Shown in pieces: positions 7,570 through 16,339 of a stretch of DNA of 59,636 bases. The stretch lies in assembly GCA_964559455.1 (NCBI GenBank), contig CAZLHO010000011.1:1-59636 (forward strand), given 5' to 3'. Within the stretch, counting starts at the first letter, position 1, and each line of letters opens with the position of its first letter. The notes under the pieces were generated by a model. The model was not told where the DNA came from. It saw only the letters and a program-made list of their open reading frames with translations, and made no database searches. The DNA comes from CAZLHO01 sp964559455 (GTDB taxonomy: Bacteria; Krumholzibacteriota; Krumholzibacteriia; LZORAL124-64-63). Both the position numbers and the translations under genes were made by a program.

Positions 7570-8892
7570 ATGAACTGGAACTGGCAGCGAATCCCCCAGG
7601 AGTATCTGGTCACCGACGTCAAGATCTGTCGCCACGGCAAGCTCTCGCGGCGCAAGGGCTTCGTCCACGTCAAGGGCAAGCGGATCGTGGCCGTGGGCGC
7701 TGGCGCTCCGTCAGTCGAGGGCCTGCCGATCCTGGACGGCGCCGGCCTCGTCTGCGCGCCCGGCCTGGTCGATCTGCACGTTCATTTCCGCGAGCCCGGC
7801 CAGGAGGAGAAGGAGACCGTGGCCACCGGCAGCCGCGCTGCGGCGTCCGGCGGCTTCACCACCGTGGTCACCATGCCGAACACGGCGCCGCCGGTGGACG
7901 ACGCCGTGGCCGTGCGCTACATCATCGACCGGGGCCGCGAGTCGGGCCTCTGCCGGGTCCTGCCCACCGGCGCGATCTCGGTCGGCCAGCAGGGGGAAGT
8001 GCTGACCGAGTTCGGCGACATGGCCTCCGCCGGCGCCGTCGGCTTCACGGACGACGGCCGCCCGGTGATGCACGGCGGCATGATGCGCTACGCCCTGCAG
8101 CTGGCCGGCAGCCTGGGCCTGCCCGTCATCTCGCACGCCGAGGACAGCTCGATCTCGGGTCGCGGCGTGATGCACGCCGGTTACTGGTCGACCAAGCTCG
8201 GCCTGCCCGGAATCCCCCGGGCCGCCGAGGACAGCATGGTTTTCCGCGACGTCCAGCTGGCGCGGTCCAGCGGCGGCCACCTGCACGTGGCCCACGTCTC
8301 GACCCGCGGCTCCGTCGAGGTGATCCGGCGCGCCAAGGAGGACGGCGTGAAGGTCACCGCCGAGGTGACCCCCCACCACCTGGCCCTGGACCACTCGCGC
8401 TGCCGCGACTTCTCGCCGCTCTTCAAGATGAACCCGCCGCTGCGCGAGGAGGAGGACATCGAGGCCGTGATCCAGGCCCTGGCCGACGGGGTCCTGGACT
8501 GCATCGCCACCGACCACGCGCCGCATACGGTCATGGAGAAGGAACTGATGTTCGACCAGGCCCCCTTCGGGGTGATCGGCCTGGAGACCTCCCTGGCGGT
8601 GGCCAACACCTTCCTGGTGAAGGCCGGCCGCATGGACCTGGGGACCCTGATGGCGCGCATGTCCGAGGATCCGGCGCGGATCTTCAACCTCGAGGCGGGA
8701 CGGCTCGAGGAGGGCGCGGCGGCGGACTTCATCCTCTTCGATCCCGACGAGGAGTGGACCGTGGACGCAGCGCACCTGCACTCCCGCAGCAAGAACTCCG
8801 GGTTCCTGGGCCACACCCTGCAGGGCCGCGTGAAGGCCACCTTCAAGGGGGGAAGGTTGACCTGGCGCGACGCCGACGTTAGCGTGAAGTGA
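7570..8892 (+). CDS. pyrC: Dihydroorotase, type I
   Basis: 440 aa zinc amidohydrolase that cyclises carbamoyl aspartate to dihydroorotate. Metal ligands are in DLHVHFREPGQEEKETV, HAED, HVAHVSTRG and CIATDHAPHT. The position that is a carboxylated lysine in some type-I enzymes is aspartate here (GFTDDGRP), as in Aquifex aeolicus, whose dihydroorotase is active only in complex with PyrB. A PyrB-PyrC complex is therefore an inference. GAGAAGAGGAGAGGCG precedes the ATG at 7570. Confidence 0.95.
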   Translation: MNWNWQRIPQEYLVTDVKICRHGKLSRRKGFVHVKGKRIVAVGAGAPSVEGLPILDGAGLVCAPGLVDLHVHFREPGQEEKETVATGSRAAASGGFTTVVTMPNTAPPVDDAVAVRYIIDRGRESGLCRVLPTGAISVGQQGEVLTEFGDMASAGAVGFTDDGRPVMHGGMMRYALQLAGSLGLPVISHAEDSSISGRGVMHAGYWSTKLGLPGIPRAAEDSMVFRDVQLARSSGGHLHVAHVSTRGSVEVIRRAKEDGVKVTAEVTPHHLALDHSRCRDFSPLFKMNPPLREEEDIEAVIQALADGVLDCIATDHAPHTVMEKELMFDQAPFGVIGLETSLAVANTFLVKAGRMDLGTLMARMSEDPARIFNLEAGRLEEGAAADFILFDPDEEWTVDAAHLHSRSKNSGFLGHTLQGRVKATFKGGRLTWRDADVSVK

Positions 8893-8895
8893 TGC

Positions 8896-8914
8896 GGGCG
8901 CCCGCCGGGCGCCC
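8896..8914 (+). repeat. GC-only hairpin between pyrC and the lipoprotein gene
   Basis: GGGCGCCC (8896-8903) / GGGCGCCC (8907-8914) with a 3-nt loop and no T run. It could damp read-through or stabilise the pyrC 3' end rather than act as a full terminator. Confidence 0.5.
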
Positions 8915-8941
8915 CTCCGGACGTTCCCCTCGGAGGTGATC

Positions 8942-11023
8942 ATGCCGCGGACCGCGCGCGGATTGCGTTTCTCCCGGGCGACGCGCGCCGCCGCCTGCGG
9001 CGTCCTCCTGCTGACGCTCGTCCTGGGCGGCTGCGCCAAGTACAACACCTTCTTCAACGCCCGCCGCGCCTTCGAGAAGGCCGAACTGATCCGCGAGAAC
9101 CTGCAGAAGCAGGGCAAGGACGTCACCCAGCCCTCCGCCCAGCAGATCGGCGACTACCAGCAGGCCGTCCGCAAGTGCCAGATCATCCTCGACGAGTACG
9201 CGGGCTCGGGCCTGACCGACGACGCCCTCTTCCTGATGGCGAAGTCCTATCACCGCCTTGGCTCCTACCGGATGTCGGTCGAGAAGTTCGACCTGCTCTT
9301 CCAGAATTTTCCCAACTCCGAATACCAGGAGGAGGCCCTCTTCCTGCAGGCCCTGAACCACATGCTGATCGGCGATGTGGCCGGCTCGAACCGCTTCCTC
9401 GGCTCCCTGGCCGACCAGTTTCCCGAGAGCCGTTTCCGGGGCGAGGTGGCGCGGGTGGGCGGACGGAACAGCTTCGAGCTCGAGCGCTGGGAAGAGGCCC
9501 GGGACCAGTTCGCGCGCTACCTGGCCTCGGCGTCGCCGGGAGCCGACACCGGCGAAGTCGGGCGCATGCACGCCGAGTGCCTGTGGGAGCTGGGCGACTT
9601 CGCCGGCGCCGAGGCCCGCCTGGACAGCGTATTGGCCACCGAACCCACCCGCGAGCACGCCTTCCGCGCCGACCTGCTGCGCAGCCGCTGCCTGACCCGG
9701 CTGGGCCGCTACGAGGAGGCCGCCGAGCGCCTGTCCGCACTGATGGCCGAGGCCGAGGTCTACCAGGCCCAGGGCGCGGTCCGCATCGCCGAGGCCGATA
9801 ACCTGGTCGCCCAGGGCAAGGACGACGAGGCGGCGCCGCTGCTCGAGAACATGCCGGACACCTGGCGCGGCGGCGCGATCGGTCCGCGCGCCAACGACGT
9901 GCTGGGCTACATCTACCTGCGCGCGTGGCGTTTGGAGGAAGCCGCGGCGGCCTTCCGCAACGCCATCCGCAGCTGGCGCGAGCTGGATGACCCCGACCGT
10001 TCCCGCACTCTGGACACGGAGCTGAGCCGCTACCTGGTCGCCGAGCAGCGCCTGGATTCCGCCCGCGAGGGTCGCGCCCCGGCCCTCAAGCTGACCCAGG
10101 CCAACATCCTGCTCATGACCCTGGATCGTCCCCGCCTGGCGCTGGACCGCTATCTGGAGGTCGCCGCCGCCGAGAACGATTCGCTGGCCGCCGTGCGGGG
10201 CCTCTACGGCGCGCATCTGATCTACGGACAGTACCTGGACCTGCCGGATTCCGCGGCGCTGGTCGCCGAGACCCTGCGCGAGCGGTTCCCCGACTCTCCC
10301 CACGCCCACATGCTGGCGGCGGGCGAGGACGGGGACCTGATGGATTTCCTGTTGGCGCGCAAGTCCGAAGCCGACGCCCTGCGCCGGGCGGCGGCCATGG
10401 CCGGCGAGGATTCCGCCGCGGCCGCGGTGGTCCAGGCCCCGGCCGACAGCGTCGCCGCCGCACCGGTGGTCGAGGCCCCAGCCGACAGCGTCGCCGCCTT
10501 ACCGGTGGTCGAGGCCCCGGCCGACAGCGTCGCCGCCGCACCGGTGGTCGAGGCCNNNNNNNNNNNNNNNNNNNNNNNNNNNNNNNNNNNNNNNNNNNNN
10601 NNNNNNNNNNNNNNNNNNNNNNNNNNNNNNNNNNNNNNNNNNNNNNNNNNNNNNNCCGACAGCGTCGCCGCCGCACCGGTGGTCGAGGCCCCGGCCGACA
10701 GCGCCGCCGCCGCACCGGTGGTCGAGGCCCCGGCCGACAGCGTCGCCGCCGCACCGGTGGTCGAGGCCCCGGCCGACAGCGCCGCCGCATTACCGGTGGT
10801 GGAGACCTCGGCCGACAGCGCCGCCGCATTACCGGTGGTCGAGGCCCCGGCCGACAGCGCCGCCGCATTACCGGTGGTGGAGACCTCGGCCGACAGCGCC
10901 GCCGCCGCACCGGTGGTCGAGGCCCCGGACGGCAGCGCCCATTCGCCGTCCGAGCCCGTCGACGATCAGACACCGGCCGAAGAACCGGAGCCCGCGTCCA
11001 CGGACCTCCGGTCCCGCGGCTGA
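8942..11023 (+). CDS. TPR lipoprotein with Ala/Pro-rich tandem-repeat tail (contains assembly gap)
   Basis: About 693 codons including the N gap. The signal peptide ends in a lipobox (LTLVLGGC), followed by AKYNTFFNARRAFEKAE, a start seen in large TPR envelope lipoproteins of FCB-group bacteria. Residues about 40-490 are TPR-like helices (DDALFLMAKSYHRLGSYRMS, YQEEALFLQALNHMLIGD). From about residue 500 there are 13-residue repeats of the APADSVAAAPVVE type, then an acidic tail. GGAGG at 8932-8936 sets the ATG at 8942. It sits inside the pyr operon between pyrC and pyrK with no obvious pyrimidine role, perhaps just co-transcribed. True length is unknown because of the gap. Confidence 0.75.
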   Translation: MPRTARGLRFSRATRAAACGVLLLTLVLGGCAKYNTFFNARRAFEKAELIRENLQKQGKDVTQPSAQQIGDYQQAVRKCQIILDEYAGSGLTDDALFLMAKSYHRLGSYRMSVEKFDLLFQNFPNSEYQEEALFLQALNHMLIGDVAGSNRFLGSLADQFPESRFRGEVARVGGRNSFELERWEEARDQFARYLASASPGADTGEVGRMHAECLWELGDFAGAEARLDSVLATEPTREHAFRADLLRSRCLTRLGRYEEAAERLSALMAEAEVYQAQGAVRIAEADNLVAQGKDDEAAPLLENMPDTWRGGAIGPRANDVLGYIYLRAWRLEEAAAAFRNAIRSWRELDDPDRSRTLDTELSRYLVAEQRLDSAREGRAPALKLTQANILLMTLDRPRLALDRYLEVAAAENDSLAAVRGLYGAHLIYGQYLDLPDSAALVAETLRERFPDSPHAHMLAAGEDGDLMDFLLARKSEADALRRAAAMAGEDSAAAAVVQAPADSVAAAPVVEAPADSVAALPVVEAPADSVAAAPVVEAXXXXXXXXXXXXXXXXXXXXXXXXXXXXXXXXXXDSVAAAPVVEAPADSAAAAPVVEAPADSVAAAPVVEAPADSAAALPVVETSADSAAALPVVEAPADSAAALPVVETSADSAAAAPVVEAPDGSAHSPSEPVDDQTPAEEPEPASTDLRSRG
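10439..10924 (+). repeat. In-frame 39-bp tandem repeat, at least 10 units
   Basis: Units start at 10439, 10478 and 10517. After the gap, a partial unit and six full ones end at 10924. Each encodes a 13-residue unit such as APADSVAAAPVVE; variants swap V/A after DS, A/L (GCA/TTA) before PVVE, and TS for AP. The near-identity of units suggests recent expansion and explains the assembly break. Confidence 0.95.
10556..10655. other. Assembly gap (100 N)
   Basis: Exactly 100 N, a conventional placeholder for unknown length. It begins precisely at a repeat-unit boundary and resumes four bases into a unit. A repeat-consistent gap would therefore be 4+39k bases, and 100 is not in that series. The frame continues only because 100 and 4 are both 1 modulo 3. 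Confidence 0.99.
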
Positions 11024-11048
11024 TCCCTTCGCACGCAGGAGCACGATC

Positions 11049-11903
11049 GTGGCCGACGCCTTGAATCCGTCCGCCGCCGCCGCGCCGCGCCGCCTCCGCG
11101 GCGTCATCGCCGCCCAGCGGGATGTCTCCGTCTCGATGCGTCTGCTGGAGATCGACCTCGAAGCCGAGGCCGCCTTCGCGCCCGGACAGTTCTGCATGCT
11201 CAATCTGACGGAATCCAGTGCCATGGTCCTGGGCCGGCCGCTTTCGATCTTCGCCCTGGCGGGCCGCCGCCTGCGCCTGCTCTACAAGACCGTCGGGAAG
11301 GGAACGCGGCGTTTCGCCGCCGCCGGCCCCGGCGTCCCGGTCAGCTTTCTCGGTCCCCTGGGCGTGCCTTTCCCGCCGCGGGACGATGGCGGCTCCAGCC
11401 TGGTGCTCGCTGGCGGCGTCGGCCTGCCGCCGCTGCTGGCCTGGCGACGCGCGTACGGCGGTCCCGGGGATCTTTTCTGCTTCGGCGGGCGCGACGGGGC
11501 CGACGTGCCCTGGGAACTGCTGCCGGAACCTTGGCGCGTCAGCCAGGACCTGCCGGGCGGAACCCCCGCCGGCCGCGAGGCCCTCGTCGGCACGGTGGTG
11601 GACCTGGCCCGAAGCCTGCTCGACGCGACGCCTTCCGCCGCGGCTCCGAGCCGCATCCTGAGCTGCGGGCCCCTGCCCATGCTGCGCGCCGCGGCCGCGC
11701 TGGCGGCCGAGCGCGGGATGGAGTGCCTGGTCTCGGTCGAGGAGAGGATGGGCTGCGGCTACGGCGTCTGCCGGGGGTGCGTCGTGCCGCTGGCCGGAGG
11801 CGGACATCTGGCCTCGTGCACCGAGGGTCCCGTGCTCGACGCCGGTCGCATCGACTGGAAGCGCTTCGGCGCCGACGCCGGCGGGGAAGGAGGCGCGCGA
11901 TGA
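11049..11903 (+). CDS. pyrK: Dihydroorotate dehydrogenase B, electron-transfer subunit
   Basis: 284 aa FAD/[2Fe-2S] protein that passes electrons from PyrD to NAD+. An FAD-binding barrel (FAPGQFCMLNL, GRPLSIFALAG) is followed by an NAD-binding domain (LVLAGGVGLPPLLAW, SCGPLPMLRAAA) and the 2Fe-2S cysteines in EERMGCGYGVCRGCVVP plus HLASCTEGPV. The GTG at 11049 is preceded by AGGAG seven bases upstream. It overlaps pyrD (ATGA), matching the heterotetrameric class-1B enzyme. Confidence 0.92.
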   Translation: MADALNPSAAAAPRRLRGVIAAQRDVSVSMRLLEIDLEAEAAFAPGQFCMLNLTESSAMVLGRPLSIFALAGRRLRLLYKTVGKGTRRFAAAGPGVPVSFLGPLGVPFPPRDDGGSSLVLAGGVGLPPLLAWRRAYGGPGDLFCFGGRDGADVPWELLPEPWRVSQDLPGGTPAGREALVGTVVDLARSLLDATPSAAAPSRILSCGPLPMLRAAAALAAERGMECLVSVEERMGCGYGVCRGCVVPLAGGGHLASCTEGPVLDAGRIDWKRFGADAGGEGGAR

Positions 11904-12838
11904 ACGGCAATTCCCTGCCGGAATGGCTGCCCGCGGGGCTCGCCGGCCCCTTCACCCTGGGGCCGCGGGAATTCCCGGGCCGGGTGTGGACGGCCTCGGG
12001 CTGCTTCGGCTACGGCCTGGACGGCCACGGGATCGCGGGGGAGGGCTTCGCCACTCCCTTCGCCGGTCTGGGCTGCGTCGTCACGAAGACGATCACCCCC
12101 CTGCCCCGCGAGGGCAATCCGCCGCCCCGGCTATGGGACGCGGGCCCCGGCGCCCTGAACTCGATCGGCCTGGAGAACGTCGGCCTGGACGGCTTCATCG
12201 ACGAGGTCGTGCCGCGGCTCGCCGAGCTGCGGGTGCCCTTCGTCGCCAGCCTGGCCGCCACCCGTCCCGACGCCTTCGGCGACATGGCCCGCCGCCTGGC
12301 CGCCGCCGCCGCCGCGGTGCCAGGCTGGCACGGCGTCGAGCTGAACCTGAGCTGCCCCAACGTGGCCGAGGGCGGCGTCGATTTCGGCCGCGATCCCGAC
12401 ACGGTGCGCCGCTGCGCGGCGGCCGCCCGTCCCCATCTGCACGACCGCGTCCTGCTGGCCAAGCTCACGCCCAACGTCGGCCGGCTGGCGCCTCTGGCCT
12501 CGGCGGCCGCCGAGGGCGGGGCCGACGCCGTCACGGCCATCAACACCCTGATCGGCATGGATATCGACTTGAGGACGGGGGTTCCCGTGCTGCCCCGCCG
12601 CCGCGGCGGCTACAGCGGGCCGGCTATCCTGCCGGTGGCGCTGGCCCGGGTCGACGAGATCGTCCAGGAGACAGGCGTGCCCGTCGTCGGCGTCGGCGGC
12701 ATCGTCGGCCTGGACGACGCCCTGAAGTTCTTCGCGGTGGGAGCGGCGGCGGTGCAGGTGGGCACCGCCCAGATGGAAAACCCCTTCGCCGCCGCATCGG
12801 TGGCGAAGGGGCTCGCAGGTGGCGGTTCCCCGGACTAG
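11900..12838 (+). CDS. pyrD: Dihydroorotate dehydrogenase B, catalytic subunit
   Basis: 312 aa FMN enzyme oxidising dihydroorotate to orotate. Seen: WTASGCFGYG, GCVVTKTITPLPREGNPPPR, SIGLENVGLDGFI, VELNLSCPNVAEGG with the class-1 catalytic cysteine, LLAKLTPNV, AINTLIGMDID, and C-terminal PVVGVGGIVGLDDALKFFAVGA with the FMN phosphate site. With pyrK it is class 1B, so NAD-linked and cytosolic. The start codon overlaps the pyrK stop. It is the last gene of the operon and converges on the HemC-like gene 15 bp away; no hairpin terminator is visible between them. Confidence 0.95.
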   Translation: MNGNSLPEWLPAGLAGPFTLGPREFPGRVWTASGCFGYGLDGHGIAGEGFATPFAGLGCVVTKTITPLPREGNPPPRLWDAGPGALNSIGLENVGLDGFIDEVVPRLAELRVPFVASLAATRPDAFGDMARRLAAAAAAVPGWHGVELNLSCPNVAEGGVDFGRDPDTVRRCAAAARPHLHDRVLLAKLTPNVGRLAPLASAAAEGGADAVTAINTLIGMDIDLRTGVPVLPRRRGGYSGPAILPVALARVDEIVQETGVPVVGVGGIVGLDDALKFFAVGAAAVQVGTAQMENPFAAASVAKGLAGGGSPD

Positions 12839-12853
12839 CCTGCTAGCCGGCGA

Positions 12854-13855
12854 TCAGTCCTCGTCGTCGGCCATCAGGTCCCGCTCGTCCTCGTCCCCGA
12901 CCGCCTCGGGCAGGCCATCGGGGAAATCGGCCTCCAGCAGGTCCGCGAGCGACACGGTGTGGGTCAGCAGCTGCTCCGCCAGTCGAACGCCGAGTTCCGC
13001 GGCCTCCTCCGCCGGCCCTTCCAGCACCGCCCGGTTCAGCGATCCCCCGTCCTGCGACCCGACTGCGCCCGTGATCACGATGCTCGGACCGCTGACCTGG
13101 GCCAGGGCGCCCACCGGGCAGTCCTGGTCGGAGCAGATGCGGTCGCGCAGGGCCAGCTCCCCCTGCATTTCCCGGAACGAGGCCTCGGAATGCAGGGGCG
13201 CGACGGCCTCGCGCGTGGCCGCGTCGTCCTCGCGGGCCAGCAGCGCCAGCAGGCCCTGGCCGGGGCCGGGCAGCATCGTCTCGGGGAAGAAGATCTCCGA
13301 GACCCGGTCCTGCAGCCCCATCCGCTCGACGACGGCCGCCGGCAGCACCAGGTTCTCCACGGAGTGGGCGTGGGTCAGCTCGCGCAGGGCCGCGGCCGCG
13401 CCGCCGGCCAGCAGGCGGGGCTTCAGGCCCGGCCACAGGGAGCATAACTGGGCCTGGGAGCGCTGGCTGAGCACGCCCACCACCGAACCCTCGGGCAGGT
13501 CGTCGGCGATGGCGCCGTCGGTGTTGAGCAGGGCGTCGAAGGGGGAGACGCGATCGGGCACGGCGGCGACGATCACGCCCTCGACCGGAGGCTGCATCAG
13601 GTCGGCGGCGCAGACCACCAGCAGGTCGCAGCGCTTGTCCAGCAGTTGCTGCTGCAGAAATACGATCTGGGCGGCCGAGTGGGCGGTGAAGAGCTGATCG
13701 CCGGCGCGGGCCAGGTCCTCGGGGGCGATGATGGTCTCGGTGTTGAAGACGGCTTTCGGATGCAGACGCTGCAGCCGCTCGCTGACGTACTCGGTCAGCG
13801 CGCGTTTGAGGCGGCCGTCCAGGGTACCGAAGGTGAACGTGCCGGTCAGCTTCAC
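12854..13855 (-). CDS. Degenerate hydroxymethylbilane synthase (HemC) homologue
   Basis: 333 aa. The fold signature of porphobilinogen deaminase is recognisable: FTFGTLDGRL in place of the RIGTRGS start, DLLVVCAADL, VPDRVSPFDALLNTDG, LPEGSVVGVLSQRSQAQL, LPGPGQGLLAL and a C-terminal DQDCPVGALAQVSG. The cofactor Cys position (C246) and an aspartate at 85 remain. The arginine-rich substrate loop (LRGNVDTR in true HemC) is LAGGAAAAL, and the RRQAQ pair is RSQAQ. It may be a pseudoenzyme or act on another substrate. The GTG at 13855 is chosen from AGGAG just upstream. It is the last gene of a nucleotide-sugar operon with no other haem gene nearby, and its acidic C-tail is unusual. Confidence 0.7.
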   Translation of the reverse strand: MKLTGTFTFGTLDGRLKRALTEYVSERLQRLHPKAVFNTETIIAPEDLARAGDQLFTAHSAAQIVFLQQQLLDKRCDLLVVCAADLMQPPVEGVIVAAVPDRVSPFDALLNTDGAIADDLPEGSVVGVLSQRSQAQLCSLWPGLKPRLLAGGAAAALRELTHAHSVENLVLPAAVVERMGLQDRVSEIFFPETMLPGPGQGLLALLAREDDAATREAVAPLHSEASFREMQGELALRDRICSDQDCPVGALAQVSGPSIVITGAVGSQDGGSLNRAVLEGPAEEAAELGVRLAEQLLTHTVSLADLLEADFPDGLPEAVGDEDERDLMADDED

Positions 13856-13874
13856 CGTCGCTCCTTCCGCTCGG

Positions 13875-15017
13875 TCAGCCCGCCGAGGCGGTGCCCTCGG
13901 CGCCGATCTCGGCCCGAACGATTTCGCCCACCCGCCGGGCGTCGGTTTCGGGCAGGGCCTGATGGATGGGCAGGGCCAGCACTTCGCGGCCGGCCCGCTC
14001 GGCCTCGTCCAGCCGGTCGTGGACCCGACAGTATTCGGCCAGCTCGTGTCTGTGGATCGGCGGATCGTAATAGACGCCGTAGGCGATTCCGGCCTCGTCG
14101 AACCGCGCGGTGAGTCTGGCACGATTCGGCACGCGAATCCAGTACTGATGGTGGGTGACGCGCAGGCCCTCGGCGGGACCCGGGGTCCGCAGGCGGTTCG
14201 TCGCGGGGACGAGCTCGTCGTAGATCGCCGCGGCGCGGTCGCGATCGGCCTGCTCGTCGGCGAAATGGGCCAGGCGCAGGCGGATGACCAGGGCCTGGAT
14301 CTCGTCGAGGCGGCTGTTCCAGCCGGAGAGCAGACGCCCGTCCAGGCGCACCGTGTCGTGGCCGCGCAGGCGGCGGATCAGTGCGGCGTCTTCGGCGTCG
14401 CGGCAGAGGACCATGCCGCCGTCGCCGATCCCCGGCAGGTTCTTGGTCGGGTAGAAGCTCAGGCAGTTCAGGCGGCCGAAGGAGCCGCAGGGCCGGCCGC
14501 GGTAGAAGGTGCCGAAGGCCTGGCACATGTCCTCGATCACGTCCAGGCCGCGGCGCTCGGCGACGGCCAGGATCGGGTCCATGTCGCAGGGCGCCCCGAA
14601 GATGTGCACCGGCAGGATGGCCCGCGTCCGGGAGGTGACGGCGTCCTCGATCCGGGCCGGGTCGATGTTCAGGTCGCCCGGGCGGATGTCCACGAAGACC
14701 GGCGTGCCGCCCAGGCGGATGACGGCCTCGATGGTGGCCAGGAAGGTATAGGGCGTCGTGACGACCTCGGTGCCCGGGCCGACGCCGGCGAGCTGCAGCG
14801 CCAGGAAGAGGGCCGACGAGCCCGAGGCCACGCCGACGGCGTCGGCGGCTTCGCAGGCGGTCGCCATCTCCCGTTCCAGGGCTTCGGTCTCCTCGCCCAG
14901 GATGTATCGGCCGCTGTCGATCAGGCGCGACAGTCCGGCCAGGACCTCGTCCTTGAGGGGCTGCATGGGGGTGACGAGGTCGTAGCGGCCGACGGGCCGG
15001 GGTTGCTGGTGCGTCAT
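13875..15017 (-). CDS. DegT/DnrJ/EryC1/StrS family PLP aminotransferase
   Basis: 380 aa. Sugar aminotransferase fold that aminates a keto-sugar nucleotide for surface glycan synthesis. Motifs: GVASGSSALFLALQLAGVGP, VVTTPYTFLATIEAVIRLGG, ILPVHIFGAPCDMDPI, VIEDMCQAFG, and the PLP lysine in SFYPTKNLPGIGDGG, then GWNSRLDEIQAL. The ATG overlaps the stop of the dehydrogenase gene upstream (ATGA). Substrate is not deducible; the context of GDP-deoxymannose and UDP-sugar genes suggests an amino-sugar in O-antigen or exopolysaccharide. Confidence 0.9.
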   Translation of the reverse strand: MTHQQPRPVGRYDLVTPMQPLKDEVLAGLSRLIDSGRYILGEETEALEREMATACEAADAVGVASGSSALFLALQLAGVGPGTEVVTTPYTFLATIEAVIRLGGTPVFVDIRPGDLNIDPARIEDAVTSRTRAILPVHIFGAPCDMDPILAVAERRGLDVIEDMCQAFGTFYRGRPCGSFGRLNCLSFYPTKNLPGIGDGGMVLCRDAEDAALIRRLRGHDTVRLDGRLLSGWNSRLDEIQALVIRLRLAHFADEQADRDRAAAIYDELVPATNRLRTPGPAEGLRVTHHQYWIRVPNRARLTARFDEAGIAYGVYYDPPIHRHELAEYCRVHDRLDEAERAGREVLALPIHQALPETDARRVGEIVRAEIGAEGTASAG

Positions 15018-16339
15018 GGGTTCCTTTCCCCGCTTCCGGGACGGCCGAAGCTGTCGTATCGGAAGCCGTGGGCGGCGAGCATCTTCTCGTTGTAGACGTT
15101 GCGGCAATCGAGGAAGGCGCGGTCGGCGACCAGTCCGGCCAGCCGTTCCAGGTCCAGTTGCCGGTACTCGTTCCATTCGGTGACCAGGCAGCAGAGATGG
15201 GCGCCTTCGGCCGCCTGATAGGGATTGGCGCAGTAGGTCAGGTCCGGATGCAGGCGGCGGAAATTGTCGAGGGCCACGGGGTCGGTCACGCGGACCGTGG
15301 CGCCGGCCTCGGTGAACAGGCGCACGAGCTCGTGGCTGGGCGCCGCGCGCACGTCGTCGGTGTTGGGCTTGAAGCTGGCCCCGAAGAGGGCCACGATCTT
15401 GCCGGCGGGATCGCCGATCAGGCGCTGCGCTTTCTCGAGGGCCCGGCCGGGCAGCCCGTCGTTCACGGCGATCGCCGCGCGCACGATGCTCATGTCGGCG
15501 CCGGCGGTGTCGGCGATGTGGACGATCGCGTTCGTGTCCTTGGGCAGGCAGGAGCCGCCGAAGCCCAGGCCGGGGTGGAGGAACTTGGGGCCGATGCGCC
15601 GGTCCAGGCCCATGGCCTTGGCCACGTCGGCGACGTTCGCGCCGGTGAGCTCGGCCAGCCGCGCCAGCTCGTTGATGTACGAGATCTTCACGGCCAAGAA
15701 CGCGTTCGAGGCGTACTTGATCAGCTCGGCGGTCTCGATGCCGGTCATGGCGATGGGCGTCTCGTGCAGGTAGAGGGGCCGGTAGACGGCCCGCATCAGC
15801 TCCGCGGCGCGCTCGGTCTCGGCGCCGATCACCACCCGGTCGGGGCGCATGAAGTCCTCGATGCTCGATCCCTCGCGCAGGAACTCCGGGTTGCTGGCCA
15901 TGTCGAAGTCGACGGGGGCCGCCAAGTGTTCGCGGATCACCGCGGCGATGCGGCGCGACGAGCCGACCGGCACCGTGCTCTTGGTCACGATCACCTTGTA
16001 GTCGTCCAGCAGCCCGCCGATCTCGGCCGCAACCTTCATGACGTAGCTCATGTCGGCCTCGCCGTTGTCGGACATCGGCGTCTGGACGGCGATGAAGACG
16101 AGGTCGGCCGGGGCCATGGCCTCGGCCAGCCTGGTCGTGAAGTGCAGCCGGCCCGCCGCGGCGTTGCTGCGGACGAGGTCCGAGAGCCCGGGCTCGTAGA
16201 AGGGGACCTCGCTGCGGCGCAGACCGGCGATGCGCTCCTCGTCGATGTCCACGCACCAGACCTCGTGCCCGAAGTCCGCCATGCAGGCGCCCGAGACCAG
16301 GCCGACGTAGCCGGTGCCGATCATGCAGATCTTGATCAT
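15014..16339 (-). CDS. UDP-glucose/GDP-mannose dehydrogenase family protein (Ugd-like)
   Basis: 441 aa. NAD-dependent oxidation of a nucleotide sugar to its uronic acid, most likely UDP-glucose to UDP-glucuronate. N-terminal Rossmann ICMIGTGYVGLVSGACMADF, VDIDEERI, FIAVQTPMS, TKSTVPVGSS, NPEFLREGSSIEDF, catalytic lysine region ELIKYASNAFLAVKISYINE and the catalytic Cys in GFGGSCLPKDTNA are intact. Full length for the family. Overlaps its neighbours on both sides by 4 nt. Confidence 0.93.
   Translation of the reverse strand: MIKICMIGTGYVGLVSGACMADFGHEVWCVDIDEERIAGLRRSEVPFYEPGLSDLVRSNAAAGRLHFTTRLAEAMAPADLVFIAVQTPMSDNGEADMSYVMKVAAEIGGLLDDYKVIVTKSTVPVGSSRRIAAVIREHLAAPVDFDMASNPEFLREGSSIEDFMRPDRVVIGAETERAAELMRAVYRPLYLHETPIAMTGIETAELIKYASNAFLAVKISYINELARLAELTGANVADVAKAMGLDRRIGPKFLHPGLGFGGSCLPKDTNAIVHIADTAGADMSIVRAAIAVNDGLPGRALEKAQRLIGDPAGKIVALFGASFKPNTDDVRAAPSHELVRLFTEAGATVRVTDPVALDNFRRLHPDLTYCANPYQAAEGAHLCCLVTEWNEYRQLDLERLAGLVADRAFLDCRNVYNEKMLAAHGFRYDSFGRPGSGERNP

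Noticed and set aside
10439..10924. Possible CRISPR-like or satellite repeat
   Set aside because: Units are contiguous without spacers and are translated in frame, so it is a coding tandem repeat.
10113..11807. Minus-strand repetitive open frame with Arg/Pro-rich repeats
   Set aside because: Antisense of the 39-bp repeat and pyrK; the plus-strand frame has a lipobox and a ribosome-binding site.
12839..12853. Terminator between pyrD and the HemC-like gene
   Set aside because: Only 15 bp, with CTAGCCGG sequence but no hairpin plus T run.
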